64,000 nucleotides of DNA, taken from NCBI RefSeq assembly GCF_052857255.1, contig NC_135497.1, positions 194,776,006-194,840,005 on the forward strand. The letters are read 5' to 3'. Both the position numbers and the translations under genes were made by a program. The notes beneath the pieces were generated by a model. The model was not told where the DNA came from. It did not search any database and saw only the letters and a list, made by a program, of their open reading frames with translations. Origin of the DNA: Amblyomma americanum. Lineage: Eukaryota; Arthropoda; Arachnida; Ixodida; Ixodidae. Positions 22,361-33,355 of the stretch are shown here, in pieces; positions within the stretch are counted from its first letter, which is position 1; every line of letters begins with the position of its first letter.

Positions 22361-24076
22361 CTAAAAGGCTCGGCTTAGCCCGTCGGCAAGCTTGCCTTTC
22401 TTGTAGCGAACCTCGAAGCTGTGGTGCTGGAGTGCCAGGCTCCACCTCAGTAGACGACCACTCTTGGGCGACATATTGTGCAGCCAAGTCAAGGGGCAAT
22501 GGTCCGTTTCTACTGTGAAACGGGACCCGGAGACGTAGCATGCCAGTTTGTCTATCGCCCAAACGAGGCGTGCGCATTCTCTTTCAGACGTGCTATACGC
22601 CTCTTCCCGCGTGCTGAGCTTGCGGCTCAAGTAAAGGACAGGCCGTGTGTGCCTGCCATCGCTTTCCTGGCAAAGAATAGCGCCTAACCCGCGGTCGCTG
22701 GCATCACATTGTATGATAAACGTTTTCGAGAAATCTGGCGCAGCCAGTATTGGGCGCTCGCTTAGAGCCGTTTTCAGACTCTGAAATGCCTTCGCTTTCT
22801 TTTGGTCCCAAGAAAGATTGGCAGGCTCACTTTTTCTCAGCGCGTCGGTCAGGGGGCTGGCTAGATCAGGGTAGCCCTTTACGTAATGCTGATAATAGCC
22901 TGCTGGGCCAAGAAACGCCCTTAGTTCCGATTTTGTGGTTGGGCGGCGGTACTCCACCACGGCAGCCACTTTAAGTTCTGCAAGTCTGCGTTGGCCTCGT
23001 CCAACCACGTGCCCAAGATAGTTCACTTCTGCGCACCCCAGTTGGCATTTTCCCGCCCTTACCGTTAAACTAGCCTCAAGCAGTCGGCTCAACACAATAC
23101 GCAGGTGTTCAGTGTTCTCCTCCAAGTTTTGTGAGAAAACGGCCACGTCGTCAAGGTAGGGAAGAGCGAAATCTGCAAGTCTCCGCAGCACTTGGTCCAT
23201 TAACTTTGAAAAACAGTACGGAGCATTTTTCAAGCCGAAGCTCAACATTACAGGGCGAAACGTGCCCGCGGGGGACACGAATGCTGCGTACCTGCTGGCG
23301 TGCTCAGTGAGTGGCACCTGCCAGTGACCACGAACTAAATCCAGTGTGGATATATATTCTGATTTAGCGACTGTTTCAACCCTCTCTTCGATTTTCGGAA
23401 TGGGGTAGGTCTGGTCTACTGTGATTGAATTCAGTCTCCGGTAGTCCACGCAAGGTCTGGGATCCTTGCCTGGAACCTCTACAATAATGATTGGTGACGT
23501 ATTGTCACTTTCACAGGGCACTATGACGTCAAGTTCGCACATACGGCGGATCTCCGTCTCAACGATTTCTTTTTGTCTTGGAGAGACACGGTGCGGTTTG
23601 CTCCTGATTGGCTGTTCGCTAGACAGCTGAATGTCGTGTTCGGCGAGGGTTGTTTTTCCTGGCTTGTTTGAAAACACCGCCTCAAAGTCGCGGACGACGT
23701 TTTTGATGTCTCCTCGTTGATTTTCTTACAAACGTGGCTCTTTGTCGATTGAATTTAGCAGCTCATTCACTGCCTGCTCGTCCTCATGTATGACATAAGG
23801 TATGCCTGAGATCTCTTCCCCTGGCATGTTCAGCGCCATGTTAACCCTAGCCTGACGCTGCACATAGGGCTTCATCAAATTTCTGTGGATTATCCGATTC
23901 TTTTTGTTCTTAAATTTGACCTCATAGTTGGCGTCCGAAAGCTTGGACACCACCCTAGCTGGCCCTTCCCATTGCACCTCAAGCATGTTCCTTTTTGACG
24001 GACGCAGCAACATCACCTGGTCGCCAGATTGAAAGGTGCGCTTGTGTGCAGATTTGTCAAAGTACACTTTAGACAT
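22361..24076 (-). pseudogene. B1 pol: integrase tail, RT and RNase H
   Basis: Two adjoining frames. 23726-24076 begins MSKVYFDKSAHKRTF and holds the GPY/F-type integrase tail VQWEGPARVVSKLSDANYEV. After a stop (RL*ENQ, near 23725), the 438-codon frame 22361-23677 carries RT blocks SPIIIVEVPGKDPRPCVDYR, STLDLVRGHWQVPL, SFGLKNAPYCFSKLMDQVL and the intact active site YLDD (23147-23158). RNase H follows (IIQCDASDRGLGAI, TDHCPLTW, DGLSR). This is the only B copy with an intact RT active site. Function is ruled out as an element by the missing integrase core and broken gag. Confidence 0.85.
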
Positions 24077-24090
24077 GACTGCGCTGCTCT

Positions 24091-25924
24091 GACATTATTG
24101 CTTAGAGCTCTTAACGATGGGTCGCTTTTCTGCTCTGCAATGCGTACTTTCCTATCAACCTTAGTCAACTCCTCCCAACAAGTCGAAGCAGGTGTTAATG
24201 TAGAGCCCTTCGCGTTGGTTCCTGTTGCCCCATTCTCTACGGAGTCGGCAATTCCTTGGATTTCATGAGCTACCGCTGGTTCGGGAACACCTTCATGGTC
24301 ATGCTCATGCGGTTCAGATGGATCAGTTTTCTTACAAGAATCCCCCGGCTGGTCGGGAGAATGGTTCGGTGCCTGCTCATTTATCAGAGCGGAGTCGAGT
24401 TTCTTTGCGAGCTCTTGCGCTCGAGAATGTGTTAGCGTCATGCAAGCCAAGCCCGAGGTGAAAGAGAGACCTTTCTCTTTCAGCAGCTGCTCGGATTTGT
24501 TCGAAAACAGGTAGGGCAAGTGTGTCGGCAAGTTTGCGCTAACTGCCGCTTCTGTGTCTAGCCTGCCAAAATTCCCCTCTATGGTCACCTTCGCTATAGG
24601 CAAGCATGCACTCTGTTCTTCGGCGACCTGCTTAATCCAGGCGCATTCGCCGGTGTAGTCCGTGGAGGAAACACAGGGTGGGTGAGCAACATCCATGGTA
24701 GTCACTGAATCCCGCAGTGCCCTGAATTTCTTGCCATTTATAATCACGTCCCGCATGTATGGCTCCAGCAATTTAAGGTTTTCCTCCGTGTCTCGCATGC
24801 ACGCGAACGCCATCTTTTGCTGTTTGCAGGTCACTGAGATGTGACCCTCCTTGTTGCAATTATAGCAGACAATGGGCTTTCGCGCTTCAAACGCGCGAGC
24901 TCCAGGTGCCTGCTGTTTCGGCGAATCGGCAGATTTGGGTGACTCCATCTTGTTTTCGCTACCTCCTCCTTTTGATCCCGGTTCCTCTGTTCGGCGATCT
25001 CGGCGTGCTGGTGACACCCTTTGGTCGGGGATCCTCTTTAAATAGGTTTCTCCCTTTCCTAACCAGTTAGCGTACCCTGCCTTGCTTTGGAGGTTTCGGC
25101 GAACGTAATACTCGTCTGCGAGCTGTGCTGCTTTCTCTAGGTCTATATCTGTTAGCCTATCTTGCAGCCATATCCTCAGATCTTCTGGAATTGCGCTATA
25201 GTACTGCTCTAGTGTGATGCACTCCAGAACCTTGTCATGACTTCCGTGCACCTCAGCGGTCTTAAGCCATTCGTTTAGGTTGACTTTAAGCCGGTACGCG
25301 AAGTCAGTATGCGACTCTCCGCCTTTCTTTGCCTGCCTGAATCGCTGCCTAAAGGCTTCAGCAGAAAGCCGGTACTTTCTAAGCAGTGCGCTCTTTACCT
25401 TCTCGTAGTCATCACACTCTTCCCGTGAGAGGCGAGCCACCACTTAGGCCGCCTGGCACGGAAGGAGAGGAAGTAACTTCTCAGACCAAGCGCTCTTGTC
25501 GATGTGCACCTTCCCGCATGCACGTTCGAAATTTACCAAAAAAGAGTGCAATATCGCCTCCTACGTGGTATGGTGAGACGAGATCCTGCAATCTCTGCCT
25601 CCCTTGCTCCTCTACCGAAGCTACAGGGCTAAGACGCGCCATATTCCCTCTGTTCGACGCGATTTCGAGCTCCTTCAGTTTTCGAGCATGTTCTCTCGCT
25701 TTTTCCTCTGCCTCACGGACCTCCCGTCTCTCTTGAGCCAGCCGAAGCTCTTTTTTTTCTTTCTTGCGTCCAACAATCGTTTCCAAAGCCTGGTCGACAT
25801 CCTCACTAGTCACCTCCTCCTGCCGCATAACCTAGAGAATTTCTTTTTTTCTTTTCGCAGAACGTAGCGAAATCCCCAGCTCCTGGCAAATTTCGAGCAG
25901 CTCCTGCACGTTTAACTTCTCCAT
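24091..25924 (-). pseudogene. B1 gag and protease
   Basis: Begins at ATG 25924 with MEKLNVQELLEICQELGIS. Then come a charged coiled-coil stretch, the capsid block (DDYEKVKSALLRKYRLSAEA), a CCHC zinc knuckle CYNCNKEGHISVTC (about 24835-24876), and a retropepsin-like block with LRDSVTTMD in place of the D-S/T-G motif. Breaks: TAG at 25832-25834, a 1-bp insertion near 25540, and TAA at 25444-25446. The first and last are shared by B2 and B3. At 24091 the frame ends abruptly where integrase should begin (SLRALSNNV), marking the deletion junction. Confidence 0.85.
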
Positions 25925-26167
25925 CGTGAGTTCCACCATGCGTTAGCAAGCCCACTAAAACAAAAGCCCTAGCTTGAAGTGGACAAAGCAGTTTCCCTAA
26001 ATCAATTTTCCAGACAACAGGAATCCGCACCTAGCATCTGCCTGTGCTAGTACGGTCTGGCGAAATGAACGGAAAACATTTGGCACTCACCCTGCCAAGG
26101 TATAGCTGACGCTTGTCAGTCCCGTAGCTGCCGAGGTCCGTTGTAGCCGGTAACTTCACGTGGACGT

Positions 26168-26183
26168 CCCACCGCTGCCACCA
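26168..26183 (-). other. Primer binding site of B1 (tRNA-Leu type)
   Basis: On the minus strand TGGTGGCAGCGGTGGG, 2 nt after the LTR end. It is complementary to the 3' end CCCACCGCTGCCACCA of a eukaryotic tRNA-Leu (AAG) as I remember it. A 9-nt GGTAGCGTG at 26198-26206 equals the 5' end of the same tRNA. Confidence 0.7.
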
Positions 26184-26185
26184 GT

Positions 26186-27234
26186 TGTTTGGATTCAGGT
26201 AGCGTGACTGGGCCGGAGAAGAGACGAGGACGATCGGAGGAAGGGAACTTGAAAAACTTTATACAAGGACTATTTACATTATGTACAAGCACGGGCAACT
26301 GAGAGTGCTTCTCTGTAAGGAGAGCTTCTTAGGAGTCGGGAGTCTCTGATACCTCTCAAGAAGGGGGCTCCTTCTGGCATAGGTCTGTTGCTGCCAGGAA
26401 GAAAGAAAAGGAAAGTGAACAGGCCTGCTCACTGGCTCAAGCCGAGCCACAATCGCTACCACGCGCAGATAGTAGGAGAGTTGAAAGATGGGATACAAAG
26501 ACATGATAGTAAAGACGCGCTAATGACAAGGCCGTTCCCGGAGGTAGTGCAATACCGGGCCAAACGGTGGCGGGAGTGAAGCATCCTTCAAACTCTCCGC
26601 CACATTTCCAAAAATAAGTCCAATACCGGACATTCGCGCCTCCTATGGCATCAAACCAGCAGCTCCTTAAATACTCTTCGTATTCCCCAGATCCCTAGCT
26701 GGGGAATACAGTTCGAAGAATGATGTCCAATCACACGATGGCACTGATGGTACCACCCACGGCAGGGCGGTCCTGATGTTTCTTCGCAGCTCGGTCGAGG
26801 GAAAGGGAACAGGACCCGGTCACGTTGTCGTCCCCGCGGCTTCCAGGCGGCCGCGCACGTGCGTCCGGAGGGCACCTGCATGACACAGGAATGCAGGCTG
26901 TCTCCCCGCAGGTGTCGAAAGAGCTTGACTGGTGACCGGAACGCGGAGGCTCTGTCGCAGGTGCGGCACTCGGGCAATTGTTCAAATCCAGCGTGACTGA
27001 AGGGGACCACACTGATACCGCACTTCGTCCTGGCGAGTACCGGAACGAATACGCTTATGGTCGTCGCTGGCATTCCTGTTGGACGCTATCGTCGCTATGG
27101 GGACGCTATCGTCGCTGCTTCCGGCATTCCTGTTCGAACACGTGGGGACGCTATTGTCGTCGTCCCCTCTGACAGGCCTGCAGTCACGTCCACTTCGCCG
27201 AATTTCACAGCAGGAAGGAAGCGCGAGCACAAAA
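26186..27234 (-). repeat. 5' LTR of B1 (long form)
   Basis: Has the same ends as the short LTR but contains 272 extra bp (about 26379-26650) bracketed by TGGCAT. A TATAAAG box lies on the minus strand at 26257-26263, about 70 bp before the LTR end, so the transcribed leader would be short. Confidence 0.8.
26257..26263 (-). promoter_or_regulatory. TATA box in LTR B
   Basis: TATAAAG on the minus strand within a conserved block shared by all B LTRs; the related C LTR has CATAAAG at the matching place. Confidence 0.45.
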
Positions 27235-27675
27235 GGGCACCACCCGGATGGGTGGCAACAGCGCTAGAAGTAGCCCTGGTCGTAGCAGGTGGTTCCGTTG
27301 ACTCCCCGGAACGGGCTCAGGAACGGTAGGAAGTCCACGGTGCAGCGCCGTAGAACTTGAGATCACTGGAGCAGTAGCCGGCGTTGCTCTCTTCCATCCG
27401 AGGCGTTCCTGACCCGTCAGAACCTCCGCTTCTCCCCCCCCCCCCCCCGTGCCTCGCTCTCCCTCGCGCTTTTAGAACCTTGGCGTTGGTAAACGTCATC
27501 CTTGTCGACGTCCTCTTCTTCTCTTCTCCACCAATCTTCTCTTCCCACCTCACCGAATACTTCTTCATCTTCTTTTTTCTTCGGTTAATCCACGTCATCC
27601 TTATCGCATCCTTGTCGTCTTCTTCCAACCTCTTTCGCTCATACTTCTATTTCAAACTCTCTATTATATGTGACA
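27235..27675 (-). repeat. A-type LTR fragment, right piece
   Basis: The reverse complement of about 12484-12930. It ends at 27675 with TGTGACA, the inverse of the LTR start, so this is the true 5' boundary. It contains a C-run at 27435-27449. It joins 20499-20818 across B1. Confidence 0.8.
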
Positions 27676-27697
27676 GATTGCTGCCTATGTCTGTTTT

Positions 27698-27855
27698 TAG
27701 CAATCTGGCGTGCTCGATTCGGGAGGTGCAGGGTTCGATCCTTAGTGCCGCCGGGTACCCACCGATTTTCTAATGGGTACAAGGTTTAATTCCCCCGGCA
27801 TGGTGCTTGGCTCTTCTGGGGTGAGATGCTTGGAAAAAAGGGTCTTTCACACACA
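27698..27855 (+). repeat. tRNA-derived SINE (unit 1)
   Basis: Same family as 7854-8091: GGGAGGTGCAGGG, B box GGTTCGATCC (27732-27741), then TGCCGCCGGGTACCCACC and the shared body ending near GGTCTTTCACAC. The 5' tRNA arm is degenerate. The copy at 46655 is its duplicate. Confidence 0.7.
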
Positions 27856-30187
27856 ATAGTGGCATATCGTACACCACACCGCACTGGTAGTCTGTATAGC
27901 GTTCTTGGTGGTCCGTGTCACATGGGCCGCGTAGTGGTTCGTAACTGTTGACACGCCAGCACAAAGCACTGAGCAATTCATCGGAGGGCGGAGTTTCCTG
28001 ATCCGCTGTAACAATGCGGCTGAGTGGCCGCGGCCATGGTAGCTGCGTGACGTCTGAAAGAACCTAGCAGCCAGATCTCTTAACCAACATACACAGGAGC
28101 GTGAAACGCAGGAGGGCGCGCATATCAAAAAGTCGCCGACTAGGAATCACCAACTTTCCCGCGCGATAATGAGTGCTGTGCTGCGTTTGGCTCAGGTATA
28201 TAATAATAGCAACCTGGGTCGCACAAGCCCCACCAGTGGCAGCACTTTCTATCGCAGGGCATTGGCGCATCGCATGACCGCTTCACCGCAGGCCCCCAGT
28301 TACCTATAAATGTAAAATAGAGAATGACTAATTCTGCATATACGGTCTTGAAACCATTACAGTATCGCGTCATGCCCTTAAAGCTTAGCTTTTGCCTGTT
28401 TTGCCGCCGTTTTTCCTTTTTAAGAAGCAGGATGTGAAACGAGCTGTTGCAGACAGTTTGGCCTCAGCTTGAGCAGCCCCATCTTGTCTTTTGGCGTCAC
28501 CATACCTGGGTACAGCCCCAGCACTGCTTTTTTTTCCGCCACGTGAAATTTCCCATTCGAATCACAGTGGCTGCCATGATAATTCTTATAGTATTTCTAT
28601 TTCTGTCTCTGTTGAATTAATATCACCCCCTATCTCCAACAGCCTCGTCTATACCTCCCATTTCATGGCCAATCCCCCAGTGTGGGTCGGCGTCATTTGT
28701 TGTTTGGATCATCGTCAACGTCATCGCCTGCCACCCTCACATTCATGCCATTCTTCCTTTTGCCTAAAACGCAGTCAAGCAAAAAAGGAACTGCGTCGCT
28801 GTAATCTTTTACAGTTATCCAGCTGTGGCTTGTCTTCAGTGGAATACGGATTTGAATATCAAAATTTCAAGATCATGCAACGCTGCGCCTTTGGAAAATA
28901 GGCGCTATGATTTTAATTATATGCGCAACTCTTTAATAAAAATTGATGCAATCCTGCATCTCACGGCCCCGTTTGTCCGAGAGCCCTTGGCAGGCATGCC
29001 TCGCCAGTGACTCTGGCAGCGCCGACAAAGAAGTTTGCAGAGATCGAGAGCACGCGCACCGCCGATCCACGGAGCGCTGACACCGCACTGGAAGCCAGAC
29101 CGGCGGAGGTGGGGGCGACACCACCTCCGCCGCTGGCGTTCGGTGCGGCGCCACGGTGCGCCTCGGCTGGCCGCCATCGCCAGAGAGAGCAGCGTGGAGT
29201 CCGCGGCGCGGGTGCAGGTGAACGTCAACGGCTACCTGAGCCGGCAGTGGATCATCGCGGGGCTCGGCTGTTCACCTACGCTTGCGTGAGCCCGTCCACG
29301 CCCGATCGTGCGCCAGCAGCAGCACCCTGATGGAGAACGCCGAGGGAAAGGCAGCTGCATCGCGTCCTGGGGGCAAAGACAGCGCTCACACTCGAAGCAT
29401 CGACGGCGCCTTCCCCCCTGCGCTGGCCAACGCCCACTCGACTACTATGGAGGCCCTGCTGTCACTGCCCCCGGTCGCGGAGTGGACTCATTGGTGAGCC
29501 ATGAATTAATACTGGAGCGCGTAACAGATGCGTCGTTTTCGTCACCTTCGCCTCCACTGACCCGTTCTCCGCGTTGTCCAGAGAATAACTGCCACACCAG
29601 GAGAGAACAACTACACCCGCACAGCAGCTGGACGCTGGTCAGGGAAGCGGCCGGCAGCGATGGACCAGCCGCTGTGGCCGCACCTTCTGCCAGGTGTGCT
29701 GGGATGTTCCAGCGAAAATGTGAGAGGTAAAACGCTTCACAGCACGGCTCCTACGAAGCTGCATGCACGGCGACGTGACTTTGCAACAACGACGAAGCGA
29801 TGCGCCTTGACTTCTGGATCCAGTTCAACATGCTTTCAGAGCACCTGTGTGTTGAACTGCACTTTGTGCGGTTCGCATGGACCAAAAACTTTTTTCTCCC
29901 TCCTCGGACATTGCTGGGGAAGCATGCCGAGGTGGGATTATGTGAAACAATGATCAGGCAGAGTCATATGCACTGTTGTGATAAGCGCGACCTTTTTGCT
30001 CAAGACAGCTGGAGGTTGGTGTCAGCAAAGACAATGCCGTGACCGTCAGAATGCAGCCTGTAAGCAAGGCGAAGGGTACAGAGTGTCTCGCCGCACGTTT
30101 ATTGATCTTTCTCTTGCTTGCCTTTTCCTTCCAGGTGCATTTGTGGCTTCGTTCGCGGTTTTCGGTGACAGCTGCACCACTTCCACG
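27856..30187 (+). other. X segment, unit 1: unidentified, partly GC-rich
   Basis: Duplicated at 46813-49123. A GC-rich stretch (about 28960-29720) carries long open frames, the best being 29308-29730 (140 codons) and 29007-29330 (107 codons). The duplicate keeps the same frames with only a few residue changes, which reflects recent duplication rather than proven coding. No domain, signal peptide or zinc finger was recognised. It may be an old LTR-element body or a gene fragment captured before duplication. Confidence 0.4.
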
Positions 30188-30531
30188 TTCGGTCGCATGA
30201 GCTTTTCGTCGCACTTAATGATTTTTGTGGACTTCCACTTGCATCACTTCTATAATACTTTGTGGACATTTTTTTTTCGCTGCACTTCTCTAGTCACGCC
30301 TGAGGCATGCAGGCGCAGCTATACAAGCTCTTCCCACATTTTTTTGTCACTGCTTATTGGGGCTGCACGGTGCAGCCACTAGTGTTGTAACAAGCGGACT
30401 TTGTGTTTTGGTATTTCTTCCGTGTTTTCTATGATGTATTTTCCTATTTCTGCCAATAAAAGAAGTAGAAACTATGTTGTCTTCCAAGCAGCTTCAGCCC
30501 ATCAGCCAGTCACCCTCGCATGCACGTAACA
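30188..30531 (+). repeat. LTR-like 3' end fragment (X, unit 1)
   Basis: A segment repeated at 49124-49466 and, diverged, at 62515-62900. It contains AATAAA (30455-30460) and ends GTAACA followed by TTGGTGAGGTGCC, which resembles an LTR end plus primer site. Its left boundary is unknown. Confidence 0.4.
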
Positions 30532-31836
30532 TTGGTGAGGTGCCAAACGCGTGTTAGAAGAAGCTTCAGCATTAAGAGAGGATCTCAGTCACGGTACAAC
30601 ATCATTTCATTGTTGCTGTCTAAACAAAAAAGTTCACCCAGTCTTGTGTTTTTTTTTGCTTCTCACACTCAATGATTTGTGCTACAAATTTGCAACTGGA
30701 CGGAACTGTCCTCAGTGTCACTTTAAGAGCAGTTTCTCACCGCGAGTGAAGTAGCGAAGACAGCCCCAAAACAATGTCTTTCCCACTATAGATGTGAAAA
30801 TTAAAAAGAAAAATAGTTCAGGCATTGTTTTTATTCTTTCTGTTCTTTGGTTCGTAGTGCAAATTTACCTGCTAATATTCTATGCTCCAGGCTCGCATCT
30901 GATCTGTCGTCTTCATCACTATCAGCAGCTGAGTTAGGTTGCTGCGCTAGCCGCGGCCGTCTTGGCGCAGCAAAGTTCCTGACCTCATCTCTGCAGCGGA
31001 CTTTCGCCTGCCCCTGCTACTTCCTCCTCTCCTTGAAATCCCCTCTCTTAACCTAACGGGCCGCCGTTAGTCTCTTCTTATTACATCAGCCGTCCAAGTA
31101 GATCTGTGTGACAGTGCGCTGCGCGTCTCCGCAGTGCCGCTATCTCTGGCGGCATCTTCCCATAGCGGGACCCCGGAGGCGCTTGAGCAAGATGCTGTAT
31201 GGCGCCAGGAATCCTCGGCTGTCGGGAGCCAATGCTAATTAGGGGACCGGAGGCCGACAGCCTGGCCTTCAGCTTTATTCGCACGCCGTCAAGCATTCAA
31301 CTGGTGAAGCACATCCTGCAAGAGGAACAGGGGAGCCGGCCGGAGGAGAAAAGACCGAAGTCGACGGGAGGTCCGGCGGAAGACGGGGAATCCCGCAGGC
31401 GCTGGCACTGAGAGGAGGGCGACTGAGATGCTCCATACTGGAAAATTAACGGGAAAAAGCTAGTTTAGTTAGTGGGGCGACGAGAAAGACCCGAGACGAC
31501 GCTGAACAAGGTCAAATCCGCACTCCCTTCGTTCCTTCTGACAAAGACTCCGGCGCCAGCGCAGCAGCATGTGAGCTTGGGCACCCCAGCCTCTGCATCA
31601 TGTACTCGCTTATATGTAAGTGTTGAATATATCTGTTTGGTTCTGAGTGTAGTGTAGTGGTGTCTCTTTGCCTATCCGTCCCGTGTGGACCCGCGCAATA
31701 TGTGGGCTCGTCACATCTGTTTTTGATTTTAGGTAGAATATCCTTAACTCTTGCTGTCTAGTCCACTCTGCTCTCTTTCTGTCTCTTACTACGTGTGTAA
31801 TTTTTATTTGCATAAGTCGCTGCTCTGTCTTAGCCT
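30532..31836. other. X segment tail, unit 1
   Basis: Unidentified sequence, matched in unit 2 by 49467-50270 plus 56580-57084. The point corresponding to 31330 (GGGGAGCCGG) is uninterrupted here and is the empty site for element C. An open frame 31199-31411 spans that point but has no recognised family. At 31836 the sequence breaks into unit 2. Confidence 0.5.
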
Positions 31837-31854
31837 CCCACCGCTGGCACCAGT

Positions 31855-32628
31855 TGTGATTCAGGTAGCGTGACTGGGCCGGAGAAGAGACGAGGGCGAT
31901 CGGAGGAAGAAAACTGGGAAAACTTTATACAAGGACTATTTACATTATGTACAAGCACGGGCCACTGAGAGTGCTTCTCAGTAAAGAGAGCTTCTTAGGA
32001 GTCGGGAGTCTCTGGTACGTCTCAAGAAGGGGGCTCCTTCTGGCACCAAACCAGCAGCTCCTTAAATACTCTTCGTATTCCCCAGATCCCTAGCTGGGGA
32101 ATACAGTTCGAAGAATGATGTCCAATCACACGATGGCACTGATGGTACCACCCACGCCAGGGCGGTCCTGATGTTTCTTCGCAGCTCGGTCGAGGGTAAG
32201 GGAACACGAACCGGTCGCGTTGTCGTCCCCGTGGCTTCCAGGCGGCCGCGCACGTGCGTCCGGAGGGCACCTGCATGACACAGGAATGCAGGCTGTCTCC
32301 CCGGAGGTGTCGAAAGAGCTTGACTGGTGACCGGAACGCGGAGGCTCTGTCGCAGGTGCGGCACTCGGGCAATTGTTCAAATCCAGCGTGACTGAAGGGG
32401 ACCACACTGATACCGCACTTCGTCCTGGCGAGTACCGGAACGAATACGCTTATGGTTGTCGCTGGCATTCCTGTTGAACGCTATCGTCGCTATGGGGACG
32501 CTATCGTCGCTGCTTCCAGCATTCCTGTTCGAACACGTGGGGACGCTATTTAGTCGTCCCCTCTGGCAGCCCAGTAGTCACGTCCACTTCGCCGAATTCC
32601 ACAGCAGGAAGGAAGCGCGAGCACAACA
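31855..32628 (-). repeat. 3' LTR of B2 (short form)
   Basis: 774 bp, same length and same 272-bp absence as the B1 3' LTR, with a few substitutions. Confidence 0.8.
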
Positions 32629-33355
32629 GCACCCCCACCGCCAGATATTGCGCCCGGAAGATGAACTGCTCGCACGTATCTCGGCTGACTGGGCGTGCCA
32701 GGAACCAGATGCTCTTTGGGAGTCTTCTGATGACCTTCAGTGCCGAAGCTCGGCATCGCTTCCCCTCGTCAGATGGCCGTCTTGGGAAATTTTCTGCAAT
32801 GCTAGCCAAAAGGGATCACAGACGCCAAACCACACCTGGCAAAAGCAAGCGCCCTCAGAACCCACTCATCCCGCCAGACCAAAACTCAGGGCCAAAACTG
32901 CACTTAGCAGAAAAAAAAAAGACCAACTAAAGCTTGAAGAGATCAAATGTTTTGCTTGAATGAACACTGGTGTCTCCCGACGAGTAGTATTGACAGGGCA
33001 CCTGTCCAAGGCGTGTGCTCCCGCTCGAGTCGCACTTGGATAGGAAAAAAAAATTCGCTAAATGAAATCAGGTTGGTGCTGAGAGGGCACGCGGTACAGG
33101 AATAGGTGACTGGATTTGGCCGACGTGGCGTTCAATTTTGCCCGCCCCAATTCCTCAGAGTCAAGGTACGTTACACCCCTCGCTCTTACTTATCCTTTGC
33201 CGAAATGAGGAAACGTACTCCTAGGTATGTTACCTGATTATGTACAGCATTACTGCGAAGTGGGAGATATGCGCTCTTTATTAGGAACAGAATATAAAAT
33301 AAACCTCCAAAACTACAAATTTGAGGGACATCCCCTTTTGTAAAATCTTTACTAG

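Larger units (their letters stand above)
20819..27234 (-). mobile_element. Element B copy 1 (Ty3-type, integrase-deleted)
   Basis: Inserted into an A-type LTR with a 4-bp duplication GGGC on both sides. Minus-strand order: 5' LTR 26186-27234, primer site 26168-26183, gag and protease 24091-25924, integrase C-terminus, RT and RNase H 22361-24076, 3' LTR 20860-21633. The layout and sequence parallel element C, but about 0.9 kb coding the integrase zinc finger and catalytic core is missing. The LTRs differ in length (774 and 1,049 bp). The outer end beyond the 3' LTR carries an extra copy of the primer-site sequence. The copy is defective. Confidence 0.85.
20842..31836. repeat. Segmental duplication, unit 1 (about 11.0 kb)
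   Basis: Begins CCCACCGCTG and holds B1, a reversed A-LTR piece, a SINE and the X sequence. The same order recurs from 31837 to 57084. The left ends of both units sit at the same CCCACCGCT point, and the right ends share GTCTTAGCCT (31827-31836 and 57075-57084), after which unit 1 runs straight into unit 2. Confidence 0.8.
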
